Of a stretch of DNA of 64,000 nucleotides, positions 45,307 to 54,601 are shown in pieces (the first letter of the stretch is position 1; every line of letters starts with the position of its first letter). This stretch comes from Nostoc paludosum FACHB-159 (GTDB lineage: Bacteria; Cyanobacteriota; Cyanobacteriia; Cyanobacteriales; Nostocaceae). The translations under genes were made by a program, and so were the position numbers. The notes below the pieces were generated by a model that was not told the DNA's origin, ran no database searches, and was given only the letters and a program-made list of their open reading frames with translations. The stretch spans positions 144,921 to 208,920 of the forward strand of contig NZ_JACJTU010000011.1 in the NCBI RefSeq assembly GCF_014698835.1, written 5' to 3'.

Positions 45307-48300
45307 TTAGCGATCGGACAGCATGATGAAGAATACATTCTCCAAGCCTTTCTCAAAGCGTAAGGTTTTCACCAAATCGGCTTCTTGAGAAAAGATAGAA
45401 TCAATAATGATCATGTCAGGTTTAGCTGACAAAGCTTTATGGATGCATTCTTGAGGATTAGAAGCTTCAATTACGTTGTATCCCTGAGTTTGTAGCACAT
45501 CTGATAGGGTTTTTAAAGTTGAGGCATTTTTATCAACTACCAATACCTTTTTACTAGAAGTGCCTTGAGAAAGTAGTAAGCCAATTTCACCAAGCAGTTT
45601 TTCTGTGTTGATGGGTTTGGTGAGATAGCGATCTATGCCAATATGGTAACCGCGTTCTTTGTTTTCAATAATTGACAAAATAATGATGGGAATATCTGCG
45701 GTATGAGGATCGTTTTTCAGGACAGCTGCTACGTCAAAGCCGTTGATTTGAGGCATCATCACGTCTAAAAGAATCAAATCGGGACGAGCTGTTTTGATTT
45801 GATGAATTGCATCCATACCGTCTTTGGCTTCCCGAACGTTGTAGCCTTCGTTTTCTAACTGTTGACGCAGTAGTTCTCGAATGTTGGCATCATCATCCAC
45901 CACCAAAATGGTTTTGCGATTTTCGTTGAGTACAGCAGCTGTAGTGATGACGTGTTCTTTGAGCTGTTTTACTAAGGCATCTAGATTTAGTTTGGCACTG
46001 CTTTTGCGATCGCTGGTGTAAATGGGAATGATAAACGAAAACGTACTACCTTTGCCAAGTTCGCTTTCTACCCAGATTCTACCGCCGTGATGTTCAACGA
46101 TTTGTTTGCAAATGGGCAATCCTAAGCCTGTGCCTTTGGGTTTATCAGTGAGAGTGTCGCCAACTTGCCGGAATTTCTCGAACACTTTCGGCTGGTCTTC
46201 GGGTGCTATGCCAACGCCTGTGTCAAGAACGCTAATGCAAATGGCGTTGTTCTGTTGTTTAATGCGGCAGGTGATAGAACCGGATTCAGTAAACTTGATA
46301 GCATTGGAAATCAAGTTGATTAAGACTTGGAGTAGACGATTGCGATCGCCTATTATTTGGGGTAATTCTGGTTCAATGTCGGTGATTAACTCTAAGCCAT
46401 TGGTTTCAAACAACGCTGCTGTGGAAGTAGTTGCCCAATCTAGTAACTCAGTTGGATCGAGGGGTTGCATTTGCCATTCCACTTTACCCGCTTCCATCTT
46501 GGCAATGTCTAAAACATCATTAATCAAAGATGTCAGCCGTTCTGCTTCAGACACAATAATGTTGAGATTGTCACCTACCCTTTTGATTGTTTTCTGAAGT
46601 TTGCGGTCTTCGCTAGCAAGCATAGGAAACACATCGGTTTCTAGCTTTTCTTTAATGATGGATGCAAAACCAAGAACAGAAGTTAGTGGTGTCCGTAGTT
46701 CGTGGGAAACTGTAGAGATGAAATCGGTCTTCATCTTGTCGATTTCTTTTTCCGCAGTCACATCTCGAATCAGCAATGCCGAACCAAAGCAGGCCTGAGG
46801 TTCATTGTCAGTGGTTCTTTTAAAGATGGCGGTAGCTACTGCCTGACCGATACGTTCCTTTGCTAAGCTAACTTCAGCAGCAAACACATCGCTGGGATGG
46901 GACTGAGTTTTTTCAACTAAATCTGCTAAACCAAATATTGGTAATTCCCGATAGCTACCTTTGAGGGCGTTGCTCGTTAATCCATACATTGCTAAAAAGG
47001 CAGGATTGAAATGGGTAATTTGTCCGGTGATGTCTGTGACTATCAAACCATCTGCTAAGTTGTCTAAAATGGCGTTTAAACCCTGGGCTTCTGCTAGGGT
47101 ATTTTCCAAGGCAGCAGTCCGTTCTGCAACTCTGGCTTCTAGTTCTTGATTCAGTTGTCGCAGAGCCATTTCTGCTTGTTTGCGGGCAGTAATATCAGTA
47201 TTGATTTCTAGCACAGCGCAAGGCTGACCAGAAATGCTCCGTTGCAGAGTCCATCGGCTTTGAACCGTAATCAGCTGACCATTGCGGCTGAGGTGTTGTA
47301 CTTCTCCTTCCCAATTGCCTTGCTGTAATAATTCTGCGATGATTGCTTCTTTTGGTTGGAGAAAAGTTTTTTTCAGAAATGTCTGAATGTATTGGCCTTT
47401 TACTTCCTCACGCGTCCAGCCGTACATTCTTTGGGCGCCTTGATTCCAGTACAAGATCTTATCGGTCATGTCGCGGACGATGATGGCATCACTGGAATGA
47501 TTTAACATATCCATTAACCGTTCATTTTCTGCTTCTGCTAGCTTGCGATCGTGAATATCAGTGCAGATACCAATCCATTCCCGAATGCTGCCGTCTGGTT
47601 CAAAAATAGGGGTACCACAAACAGAAAAATGGCGGTATGTACCATCTTTACCACGTAATTGGAATTCGGTTTGATATAAACTGCGGTTTACCATAGCCGT
47701 ATTCCAAGCTTCTGCGGTATGGGTATGGTCATCGGGATGAATAGCATCGAGCCAGCCCGCTCCTTGAAATTCTGCTTCAGTTTGACCAGTGTAGGCCATC
47801 CAGCTGAGCATTTCGCTGGGAACCCCCGATCCGTCAGGTGTAGCGACCCAGACAATTTGTGAGATAGTAGTCACCAGAGAGCGAAACCGTTCTTCACTCT
47901 GTCGCAAAGTTTGTTCTGCTAATTTGCGATCGTGAATATTAGTACAAGTGCCAATCCATTCCCGGATACTACCATCTGCTTCCAACACAGGGGCACCACA
48001 AACAGAGAAGTAGCGATATATGCCATCTTTACCACGTAGTCGGTATTCGGTTTGGTAGATGCCTTGGTTTGCCACAGCGGTATTCCAAGCTTCTGCACTG
48101 TGGGCGCGATCGTCAACATGTATTGGATCTAACCAGCCCAAACCTCCGACTTCCTCTTCCGTCTGACCTGTGTAGGCTATCCAAGTCAGCATTTCACTAC
48201 CGATTCCCAGCCCTTCTGGAGTAGCCCCCCAGATGATTTGTGAAGTAGTAGTTACTAAAGTGCGATATCGTTCTTTAATACGCTGATTTTCGGCTTCTTC

Positions 48301-49077
48301 CAGCTTGTGATTGTGAATATCGGTGCAAGTACCAATCCACTCCCGAACACTGCCGTCTTCTTCGATCACCGGAGCAGCGCAGACCCAAAAGTAACGATAA
48401 TTACCATCTTTGCCACGAATTCGGTATTCAGTTTGATAAAGACTGCGGTTAGCGACGGCAGCATTCCAGACTTCTGCGGTATGGGCGCGATCGCCAGGAT
48501 GAACGGCATTAATCCAGCCTCCATTCTCAGCTTCTGCTAAACTTTGACCTGTATAAGCAATCCAGCTTGCCAGTTCAAAGCAAATTCCTTCTGGCGTGCT
48601 GACCCAAATAATTTGTGTGTTCTTTGTTACTAAAGAACGGTATCGCGCTTCGTTCTGTTTCAAGATTTTTTCGGACTCTTGGCTGTTTTGGTAGGTATTC
48701 TTGAGGTCGCTAATATTCTCCACAGTTGAGAAAATTACACACTCCCCATTCTGCTCAACCAACACTCCCGAAAGCCTGACTGAAACTAAATGCCCGTCTT
48801 TGTGGATGTACTCTTTCTCACAAGGTTCGTAGCGGCCAGTCCGTTCTAGGCTTTCTAGGGTTGCTGACTTGGCGGCATAATCTTGGCGCGTCATCTCCCA
48901 GTAGTTCAGATTCAGGGTTTCTGGGACAGTCCGCCCCGCGATCGCCGCATAAGCAGGATTCATGTCAATCAGTGTCCCATCGAGCCGACACAGTACCAAA
49001 CCAACTGGACATTTTTCAAATAGCTGACGGTAGTATTCATCAACTTGGGTAGACATGGTTGAGGTTTCCTCAGTCAT
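45307..49077 (-). CDS. Multi-PAS hybrid histidine kinase with two receiver domains
   Basis: This 1256-residue soluble kinase has at least six PAS domains. PAS 2, 3 and 4 (about 143-265, 272-395 and 400-523) are near copies, each with AYTGQ, a YR(I/L)RGKDG-type strand and EWIGTCTDIH or a close variant. The HisKA domain has H792 in VSHELRTPL, and HATPase has NLISNAIKFTESG and GTGLGLPICKQIVEHHGG. Receiver 1 is complete (D1105 in LLDVMMP). Receiver 2 is degenerate (D1226 followed by SIFSQ, no clear TKP). Its start overlaps the upstream kinase stop by 8 bp, so the two are co-translated. Signal unknown. Confidence 0.92.
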   Translation of the reverse strand: MTEETSTMSTQVDEYYRQLFEKCPVGLVLCRLDGTLIDMNPAYAAIAGRTVPETLNLNYWEMTRQDYAAKSATLESLERTGRYEPCEKEYIHKDGHLVSVRLSGVLVEQNGECVIFSTVENISDLKNTYQNSQESEKILKQNEARYRSLVTKNTQIIWVSTPEGICFELASWIAYTGQSLAEAENGGWINAVHPGDRAHTAEVWNAAVANRSLYQTEYRIRGKDGNYRYFWVCAAPVIEEDGSVREWIGTCTDIHNHKLEEAENQRIKERYRTLVTTTSQIIWGATPEGLGIGSEMLTWIAYTGQTEEEVGGLGWLDPIHVDDRAHSAEAWNTAVANQGIYQTEYRLRGKDGIYRYFSVCGAPVLEADGSIREWIGTCTNIHDRKLAEQTLRQSEERFRSLVTTISQIVWVATPDGSGVPSEMLSWMAYTGQTEAEFQGAGWLDAIHPDDHTHTAEAWNTAMVNRSLYQTEFQLRGKDGTYRHFSVCGTPIFEPDGSIREWIGICTDIHDRKLAEAENERLMDMLNHSSDAIIVRDMTDKILYWNQGAQRMYGWTREEVKGQYIQTFLKKTFLQPKEAIIAELLQQGNWEGEVQHLSRNGQLITVQSRWTLQRSISGQPCAVLEINTDITARKQAEMALRQLNQELEARVAERTAALENTLAEAQGLNAILDNLADGLIVTDITGQITHFNPAFLAMYGLTSNALKGSYRELPIFGLADLVEKTQSHPSDVFAAEVSLAKERIGQAVATAIFKRTTDNEPQACFGSALLIRDVTAEKEIDKMKTDFISTVSHELRTPLTSVLGFASIIKEKLETDVFPMLASEDRKLQKTIKRVGDNLNIIVSEAERLTSLINDVLDIAKMEAGKVEWQMQPLDPTELLDWATTSTAALFETNGLELITDIEPELPQIIGDRNRLLQVLINLISNAIKFTESGSITCRIKQQNNAICISVLDTGVGIAPEDQPKVFEKFRQVGDTLTDKPKGTGLGLPICKQIVEHHGGRIWVESELGKGSTFSFIIPIYTSDRKSSAKLNLDALVKQLKEHVITTAAVLNENRKTILVVDDDANIRELLRQQLENEGYNVREAKDGMDAIHQIKTARPDLILLDVMMPQINGFDVAAVLKNDPHTADIPIIILSIIENKERGYHIGIDRYLTKPINTEKLLGEIGLLLSQGTSSKKVLVVDKNASTLKTLSDVLQTQGYNVIEASNPQECIHKALSAKPDMIIIDSIFSQEADLVKTLRFEKGLENVFFIMLSDR

Positions 49078-51100
49078 TTAGGTGGGTGGGATGATCGCAA
49101 CAGAACCAAGACAGCAAGGTGGCATAAAGCTTTAAGGAAATTGGGTGGCGTTGAAACAGTTGGTAAATTCGATCGGGTGGTGCATTACCAAGGTCTGGAC
49201 TATGTTGAGAAAGTCGCTGGATAAGTTGAGTATGGCGGATGAGCAAATCCGCTGGTTTGAGTATTGGTATTGTTGATGGAATGAAGCCCTCAGGATCGGC
49301 AGTGGGGCATAGTTCCGTTGTAGGAGCGGATGAAGCAGAATTTGTCTCACTTTGCCCTGGCGAAGCTTCTACCACTGAATAGCTCACCGGAATTTGAATC
49401 CAGAATTCTGTACCCTCACCCAATTGAGAACGACACTTGAGAATTCCCCCGTGCCTATCTACAACTATTTGGCGGCTGATTGCCATGCCTAACCCAGTTC
49501 CTTTGCCAATCTCTTTAGTAGTGAAGAAAGGATCGTAAATGCGTTGGATGAGGCTTTCCTTCATACCAGGGCCGTTGTCGGCAATGCGAATTACAACCCA
49601 TTCGTTGTCTAAGGCTTGGGTGCGAATGGTGATTTGGGGAGTGGGTACAGACGCAATTAATCGTGTCTGTAGGGAGTCGCCAGAAGGGGAGACAAATTGC
49701 AACAAGTTTTTCCCTTCCTCTTCCTTATTCCCCATTCCCTCTTCTAGCGCATCAATGGCATTTGCCAAGATGTTCATAAAAACTTGATTTAACTGTCCTG
49801 GGTGGCATTCAATCAGGGGAAGTTTGGCATAGTCTTTGACAATTTCAATTGCCGGACGGTGACTAGAGGCTTTCAAACGATGGCGAAGAATCATCAGCGT
49901 CCCGTCGATACCATCGTGGATGTTGACAGCTTTGATTTGGGCTTCGTCATGGCGGGAGAAGTTTTTTAAGGATTGGACAATTTCCACGATGCGATCGCTA
50001 CCCAGTTTCATCGAATCCAGCAGTTTGGGAAGATCCTGCATGATAAATTCCAAATCGATATTGTCTAGCTCTGATTGCAAATCTGGGGGAGCCACAGGGA
50101 GAAATTTCTGATAATCTTGCAGCAGGTGTAATAAGTCTTGGGCGTACTCTGCAACATATCTTAAATTGCCGCAAATAAAGTTCACTGGGTTATTAATTTC
50201 GTGGGCGACTCCAGCAATGAGTTGCCCTAAAGAAGACATTTTTTCGCTTTGGATTAACTGAGTTTGTGCCAGTTGCAAGTCTTGGAGAGCTTGTTGAAGT
50301 TTTTGTGTCTGGGCTTTTGCTTCCATAGCTGCTTGAGTGCTTTGTTCGTAAAGCAAAGCTTTTTCGATGGCGATCGCTGTTTGAGAGGCAAAGATACTCA
50401 CAAGTTTCAGGTGTTCAGCCCTGTAGGAATAAGTTTTGTCTGTGCCAATGGCGATCGCTCCTATTACCCGCTCTTTTGCTCTTAAAGGTACACAAATCAA
50501 TGCGTTGATGTTTTTCTCTCCCCATAATCGACAATCACTTTGCACGTCATTGACGAGTTCTGCCCGTCCTGATTGCACAATAGTGCCGATAATTCCCTGG
50601 CCCGGTTTTGGCTGATTCGCCCCAAAAAATACTCCAAATTTGGCAATGATTTCAAAGTCAGCAGCATCGTGACTTAGCAGTAAAATCATGCCTGCTGACG
50701 ATTCAATCAATTGGCTCATTTCCTGAAGCACGAGTTGGGCAATTTGTCGCCTATCCAAACTCGTTGTCAGCTGAGTCGAAATATCTTCAAATAAATCAAT
50801 TTCCTGGTATCGTTCTAGCAATTCTTTGGCAAGTATTTTCTTCTCAGTCTCTTGTTTTGCCAAAAATGAGAGCAAAGCTGCCACTAAAGTTGCCTGTTCG
50901 TCGCCAAGAACCCAACCGATGGTTTCCCCTGAAACCTCAATTGGATATCGATTTTCTAATATTTGCTTGCCAATACTAATTAGTTTCGTGCCGTCTACCA
51001 GCTCAATATCAATTGCGATGTTGAGTTGATGTACTAAGTCCCGAAGGAGAGATGGTAATTCTTCTTTATTAAGAATCTTTCTCAAGCTAATTGCCGACAT
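49070..51100 (-). CDS. GAF-domain histidine kinase
   Basis: The start preferred is the ATG at 51100 (MSAISLRKIL); a frame from 51139 exists. The 676-residue protein has an N-terminal sensor (about 1-95) and a GAF domain (about 100-250; GQGIIGTIVQSGRAELVNDV). A coiled coil leads to HisKA with H300 in AGVAHEINNPVNF. HATPase follows with NILANAIDALEEG, IRIADNGPGM and GTGLGMAISRQIV. Between the N and G1 boxes lies an in-frame, repeat-like insert (GNKEEEGKNLLQFVSPSGDS). A C-terminal tail of 90 residues has no known domain. It is coupled to the hybrid kinase downstream. Confidence 0.92.
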   Translation of the reverse strand: MSAISLRKILNKEELPSLLRDLVHQLNIAIDIELVDGTKLISIGKQILENRYPIEVSGETIGWVLGDEQATLVAALLSFLAKQETEKKILAKELLERYQEIDLFEDISTQLTTSLDRRQIAQLVLQEMSQLIESSAGMILLLSHDAADFEIIAKFGVFFGANQPKPGQGIIGTIVQSGRAELVNDVQSDCRLWGEKNINALICVPLRAKERVIGAIAIGTDKTYSYRAEHLKLVSIFASQTAIAIEKALLYEQSTQAAMEAKAQTQKLQQALQDLQLAQTQLIQSEKMSSLGQLIAGVAHEINNPVNFICGNLRYVAEYAQDLLHLLQDYQKFLPVAPPDLQSELDNIDLEFIMQDLPKLLDSMKLGSDRIVEIVQSLKNFSRHDEAQIKAVNIHDGIDGTLMILRHRLKASSHRPAIEIVKDYAKLPLIECHPGQLNQVFMNILANAIDALEEGMGNKEEEGKNLLQFVSPSGDSLQTRLIASVPTPQITIRTQALDNEWVVIRIADNGPGMKESLIQRIYDPFFTTKEIGKGTGLGMAISRQIVVDRHGGILKCRSQLGEGTEFWIQIPVSYSVVEASPGQSETNSASSAPTTELCPTADPEGFIPSTIPILKPADLLIRHTQLIQRLSQHSPDLGNAPPDRIYQLFQRHPISLKLYATLLSWFCCDHPTHLND

Positions 51101-51218
51101 GAAACACCTCATCTTGAGTGGGTTGCAAATTTCCAGCAATCAAAACAAGGGAGTAATTAATTTCATGCGCTTGCCCTGCCAAAAAATTTCCCAAGGCAGA
51201 TATTTTAAGAATTTCCAT
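51087..51218 (-). pseudogene. Remnant of a histidine kinase phosphoacceptor region
   Basis: A 43-codon frame from the ATG at 51218 reads KISALGNFLAGQAHEINYSL and IAGNLQPTQDEV. That is the HisKA block (compare KMSSLGQLIAGVAHEINNPV in the downstream kinase). It stops 14 bases inside the start of the kinase gene at 51100. It is most likely a decayed kinase fragment, though a short leader ORF coupled to the kinase cannot be excluded. Confidence 0.65.
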
Positions 51219-51589
51219 ACAATCTCGGAAATATAATAATTTGCTATTAAGGCTAGTTTTCCCAGAAAAATTGACAGCATAACAGCCATGCTAATGGGCA
51301 GGGAATACCTTTAAACTCTGTAACAAATAGTCCCTTCATTGGTGTAATTGGCTTAGAATTTAGCGATCGCTCTCTTCCTCCACCAATTGCAAAACTCAGA
51401 TGGATAGACCTAAATTTCCTAGTTATAGCTAAAAAACCTTATAAATCCTTAGTAAAATTCCTGCAACCTAAATATACTAAGTACTTTCTCTGATTTAGTT
51501 TCCTAAAAGATAAATCATTGAAAATCTGATGATAGTTGCCGGAATATTTGATTTACATCAAGGATTTCAAGAATTGAATCATAAATCAA

Positions 51590-51919
51590 TTGCCCAGACT
51601 GGGAAAAGTCTCTACCCAACAATTAGGAAAAGAAATTTTTTCCAATATTTATGACAAATTTTCTAGAGAACTTTTTTTGAGCAATTATCGTTCTGTAAGC
51701 CAACCTGCTAAATCTCTCCAGCATTACTACATTGCTGCTAATCGTTATCCTTTGGAACAAAAACCTCAACTTTTAGATGCTGGCGATGGTATTGCATACA
51801 GTCGCTTTCATGCTCAATATCAACCTTGGTTTCAAAATTTAATTCAGAGCATAGGCTATGAAAATTTATTACTAATCGATCGCAATACAGGCGATATCAT
51901 CTATTCAGTTTGTAAATAA
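51590..51919 (+). pseudogene. Fragment of a signal-transduction sensor domain
   Basis: The frame opens at a TTG (no convincing ATG). It reads LQHYYIAANRYPLEQKPQLL, then DGIAYSRFHAQYQPWFQNLI and GYENLLLIDRNTGDIIYSV before a stop. This matches the extracytoplasmic sensor block of large cyanobacterial cyclases, methyl-accepting and kinase proteins (pattern YSxxHxxYHP...GYYDxFLID...GxIVYSVxKE). The rest of such a protein is missing on both sides, so this is a gene fragment. The bases between it and the kinase (about 51220-51589) show only one HIP1 site and no gene. Confidence 0.7.
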
Positions 51920-52098
51920 TCGGACTATGGTACAAATCTCAATACAGGACTCTACCGCACCAGTATAATCCAGAAATAAGTCTTGGGAGAGATTGACATG
52001 ACATTTATTCACCCAATATATCCTCCCTTCGTAGCAAACTGGTTATAATTATTTTCCATCCCTCTCAAAAATCAGATTCTCATCTACACAGTATTTAT

Positions 52099-52272
52099 AT
52101 GGGACGTGTTCGTTCTAAATCTGACCTACCTACAAAAATCTGTCCGGTATGTCAACGTCCTTTTACATGGCGTAAAAAGTGGCAAGATTGCTGGGAAGAT
52201 GTGAAATACTGTTCAGAACGTTGTCGTCGTCGCCGTTCTGAAGCGAATAAAGAATTGGGGACTGGGGACTAG
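52099..52272 (+). CDS. DUF2256 small zinc-knuckle protein
   Basis: This 57-residue protein ([20 protein letters not shown]...) has CPVC and a second pair in [10 protein letters not shown], with the strongly conserved [19 protein letters not shown] centre. This is the DUF2256 family, tiny proteins often found near photolyase/cryptochrome genes but of unknown function. The last codons (KELGTGD) run into the start of the 9-bp repeat array. Too short for many ORF callers. Confidence 0.85.
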   Translation: MGRVRSKSDLPTKICPVCQRPFTWRKKWQDCWEDVKYCSERCRRRRSEANKELGTGD

Positions 52273-52282
52273 GGAGATGGGG

Positions 52283-52505
52283 AGTGTGGAGAGTGTGGGG
52301 AGTGTGGGGAGTGTGGGGAGTGTGGGGAGTGTGGGGAGTGTGGGGAGTGTGGGGAGTGTGGGGAGTGTGGGGGGAAAGAGAATTAATACTTCCCCATCCT
52401 CCCACACCTCCCTCTCCTCCCACACCTCCCTCTCCTCCCACACCTAATGAGCTTGCCCGATCCTCCCACACCTCCCACACCTCTCTCTCTTCCCACACCT
52501 CTAAT
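52283..52505. repeat. 10-unit 9-bp G-rich minisatellite with complementary C-rich array
   Basis: Ten copies of GAGTGTGGG (9 bp; the earliest with GA endings) at about 52282-52372 are followed, at about 52388-52505, by CCTCCCACACCTCCCTCTCC-type units complementary to it. GGGG runs spaced by five bases give a strong G-quadruplex pattern. Open frames in all phases (VWG, HTP, TPS repeats) are artefacts. It lies between the DUF2256 gene and the isoaspartyl peptidase gene and is a relative of the array at 1995-2165. Confidence 0.9.
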
Positions 52506-52567
52506 CCCCCATGCCCCATACCCAATCAAATCAACTGCAACACAGACGCAAATAGCGCAAAGGATCG

Positions 52568-53521
52568 ATGAAGTCACAGGTGCAACCTAAATTAATTATT
52601 CATGGCGGGGCTGGTAGTTCTCTCCAGGGTAAAGGAGGATTGGAAGCGGTACGTCGATCGCTCCACATAGTAATAGAACAAGTCTATTCTCTGCTATTGT
52701 GCGGAATAACTGCGTCAGAGGCGGTAATACAGGGTTGTCAAATGCTGGAAGATGACCCCCGCTTTAATGCTGGTACTGGTTCGGTACTGCAATCTGATGG
52801 CCAAATCCGTATGAGTGCTTCCTTGATGGATGGTGCATTAGGGCGATTTAGTGGTGTAATTAATGTCTCGCGGGTGAAAAATCCCATTGACTTGGCACAA
52901 TTTTTACAAAACTCGCCAGATAGGGTGCTGTCAGATTTCGGCTCTGCTGAATTAGCACGGGAAATGCAAATTCCCAGCTATAACGCTTTAACTGATTTAC
53001 GATTGCAAGAGTGGATTCAAGAACGCCAGGATAATTTTAAAAGCACGATGGCTAATGTGATCGCAGAACCGGAACTAGTAGAAACCAGTAATGCTGGTCG
53101 GGGTACCATCGGCGTAGTAGCTTTAGATGCCTATGGTAAACTAGCTGCTGGTACTTCCACTGGCGGTAAGGGCTTTGAGCGCATCGGGCGGGTAAGTGAT
53201 TCTGCTATGCCAGCAGGTAATTATGCTACTAAAGAAGCTGGAGTTAGTTGTACTGGTATTGGGGAAGATATTATTGATGAGTGTTTAGCAGCCAAGATTG
53301 TGGTGCGTGTTACAGATGGGATGTCTCTCAAGGATGCGATGCAGCGATCCTTTGGGGAAGCCTACCAGAATAAACGGGATTTGGGAGCGATCGCTTTAGA
53401 TGCTAGTGGGGCGATCGCTTGGGGTAAAACTAGCGAAATCTTACTCGCCGCCTACCACAACGGCGAAAATATTGGTGACACGTTGGAATGGACAGACAAT
53501 GAACTAGTAGGCTATTGCTGA
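52568..53521 (+). CDS. iaaA: Isoaspartyl peptidase / L-asparaginase (Ntn-hydrolase)
   Basis: This enzyme removes isoaspartyl residues from dipeptides and hydrolyses asparagine, helping recycle damaged protein and cyanophycin products. The 317-residue precursor has IIHGGAG near the N-terminus, FNAGTGSVLQ, and the autocleavage site before T180 in NAGRGTIGVVAL, the N-terminal nucleophile of the beta subunit. STGGKGFERIGRVSDSAMPA and CTGIGED complete the active site. It ends 10 bp inside the convergent DUF29 gene. Confidence 0.95.
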   Translation: MKSQVQPKLIIHGGAGSSLQGKGGLEAVRRSLHIVIEQVYSLLLCGITASEAVIQGCQMLEDDPRFNAGTGSVLQSDGQIRMSASLMDGALGRFSGVINVSRVKNPIDLAQFLQNSPDRVLSDFGSAELAREMQIPSYNALTDLRLQEWIQERQDNFKSTMANVIAEPELVETSNAGRGTIGVVALDAYGKLAAGTSTGGKGFERIGRVSDSAMPAGNYATKEAGVSCTGIGEDIIDECLAAKIVVRVTDGMSLKDAMQRSFGEAYQNKRDLGAIALDASGAIAWGKTSEILLAAYHNGENIGDTLEWTDNELVGYC

Positions 53522-53955
53522 ATTAATTTCAGCGCCTCGGACAAAATGTCTTGCTGGTCAAACATTCCAGCTAATTCTTGGGCTTCATAACGCCCTTTCC
53601 TGCGGAACGCTACGCGAACAAAAGCTTCTAGCGCTGCTCTTTTGAGTGCGACTTGATATCCTTGTTGCAGAATATCCATTAATTCTGAGGGATTCAAGTA
53701 CACACCACCAGATTTGCGGCGCTTGTTTATTTTGTTAATTTCCCGCACCGTATTTTCAATACAAACATCCCAAGAGCGAGTAGAACGTTTTTCAGACTTT
53801 TGTTTAATTAAATGGATGAGCAGAATTACGCCATAACTATCAATTTTATTGATTTTGCCACTCAGGCTGATTTCTTCTAACTCATCCACCAACACCAGCG
53901 CCTCATGGATTTTGTTCTGTTCTAGAAGTTGCCTCAGTTCTAGCAGTTCTTCCAT
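53512..53955 (-). CDS. DUF29-family protein with a dispersed repeat inside the coding sequence
   Basis: The 147-residue protein has the DUF29 pattern DELEEISLSGKINKIDSYGVILLIHLIKQ and RSTRSWDVCIENTVREI. DUF29 proteins are abundant, function unknown, often carried with toxin-antitoxin genes. Near the C-terminus VRVAFRRKG is encoded by TTCCTGCGGAACGCTACGCG (about 53599-53618, read on the minus strand), a small dispersed repeat of Nostocales that has been accepted in frame. It overlaps the isoaspartyl peptidase gene tail to tail by 10 bp. Confidence 0.8.
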   Translation of the reverse strand: MEELLELRQLLEQNKIHEALVLVDELEEISLSGKINKIDSYGVILLIHLIKQKSEKRSTRSWDVCIENTVREINKINKRRKSGGVYLNPSELMDILQQGYQVALKRAALEAFVRVAFRRKGRYEAQELAGMFDQQDILSEALKLIQQ

Positions 53956-54106
53956 AGTAAATTTTGTTTGTCTTGTTTCGATGACTCAAATGAGACAAGC
54001 TAAAACCATAAAAGCAATTTGATTGTATTTGAGCGGTGAAATAACTCAGATACAAGGGTGCGTTAGGAACTAATCCACCATCACATTGATCGATGTACAA
54101 CTTCTG

Positions 54107-54334
54107 CTAATTCACCTCAAAAAGAGCGCGTGGCAATCCTGACTGGCGAATAATGGACTGTAAAGTGCCGACACGAAGCTCGTCATAATTAGGAACAGGA
54201 ACAGTTATAGTTGACCCTTGTGTTGGCTGTTGCATAATAATATGGCTACCACGCTGGCGTACTCGTACAAAGCCATGCAGCTCTAAAATTTGACATACTT
54301 CCACACCTGAAAGAACACGCAGCTTACCCAACAC
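54107..54334 (-). CDS. hicA: HicA-family mRNA interferase toxin
   Basis: This 75-residue protein with the HicA dsRBD-like fold has VEVCQILELHGFVRVRQRGSH (catalytic histidine in GSH), ITVPVPNYDEL and GTLQSIIRQSGL. HicA cleaves mRNA and tmRNA when free of HicB. It starts with GTG at 54334, overlapping the hicB stop by 11 bp, so translation is coupled. Confidence 0.93.
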   Translation of the reverse strand: MLGKLRVLSGVEVCQILELHGFVRVRQRGSHIIMQQPTQGSTITVPVPNYDELRVGTLQSIIRQSGLPRALFEVN

Positions 54335-54551
54335 TTACCTCTAAACGCGTAATAAAGACTTCTGTTATTAGCCGAGCTTGGACTTCTGAAGGGTCAGCTG
54401 TCTCAAAGAATAGTTCCAATGCCTCAACTAAATTACTGCGTGCTTCCTCAATGGTATTACCTTGGCTAGCAATATCGAGTTCTGGACAAAGCGATACATA
54501 GCCGTTTTCCTCACGCTCAATAATTGCGGTAAATTGTTTTGTCTTGCTCAT
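54324..54551 (-). CDS. hicB: HicB-family antitoxin
   Basis: This 75-residue HicB protein has the degraded RNase H-like fold: FTAIIEREENGYVSLCPELDIASQGNTIEEA, then NLVEALELFFE. It lacks the C-terminal DNA-binding domain of longer HicB proteins, so autorepression may use another surface. Order is hicB then hicA, the reverse of the E. coli hicAB order but common in cyanobacteria. Confidence 0.92.
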   Translation of the reverse strand: MSKTKQFTAIIEREENGYVSLCPELDIASQGNTIEEARSNLVEALELFFETADPSEVQARLITEVFITRLEVSVG

Positions 54552-54601
54552 GTTTTACCTCTAGTTCAATCAGCTAATCTGATGATTTAATTATCGCTTT
54601 A

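Noticed and set aside
52163..52577. ORFs of VWG, HTP and similar repeats on both strands
   Set aside because: By-products of the second 9-bp array, as at 1906-2252.
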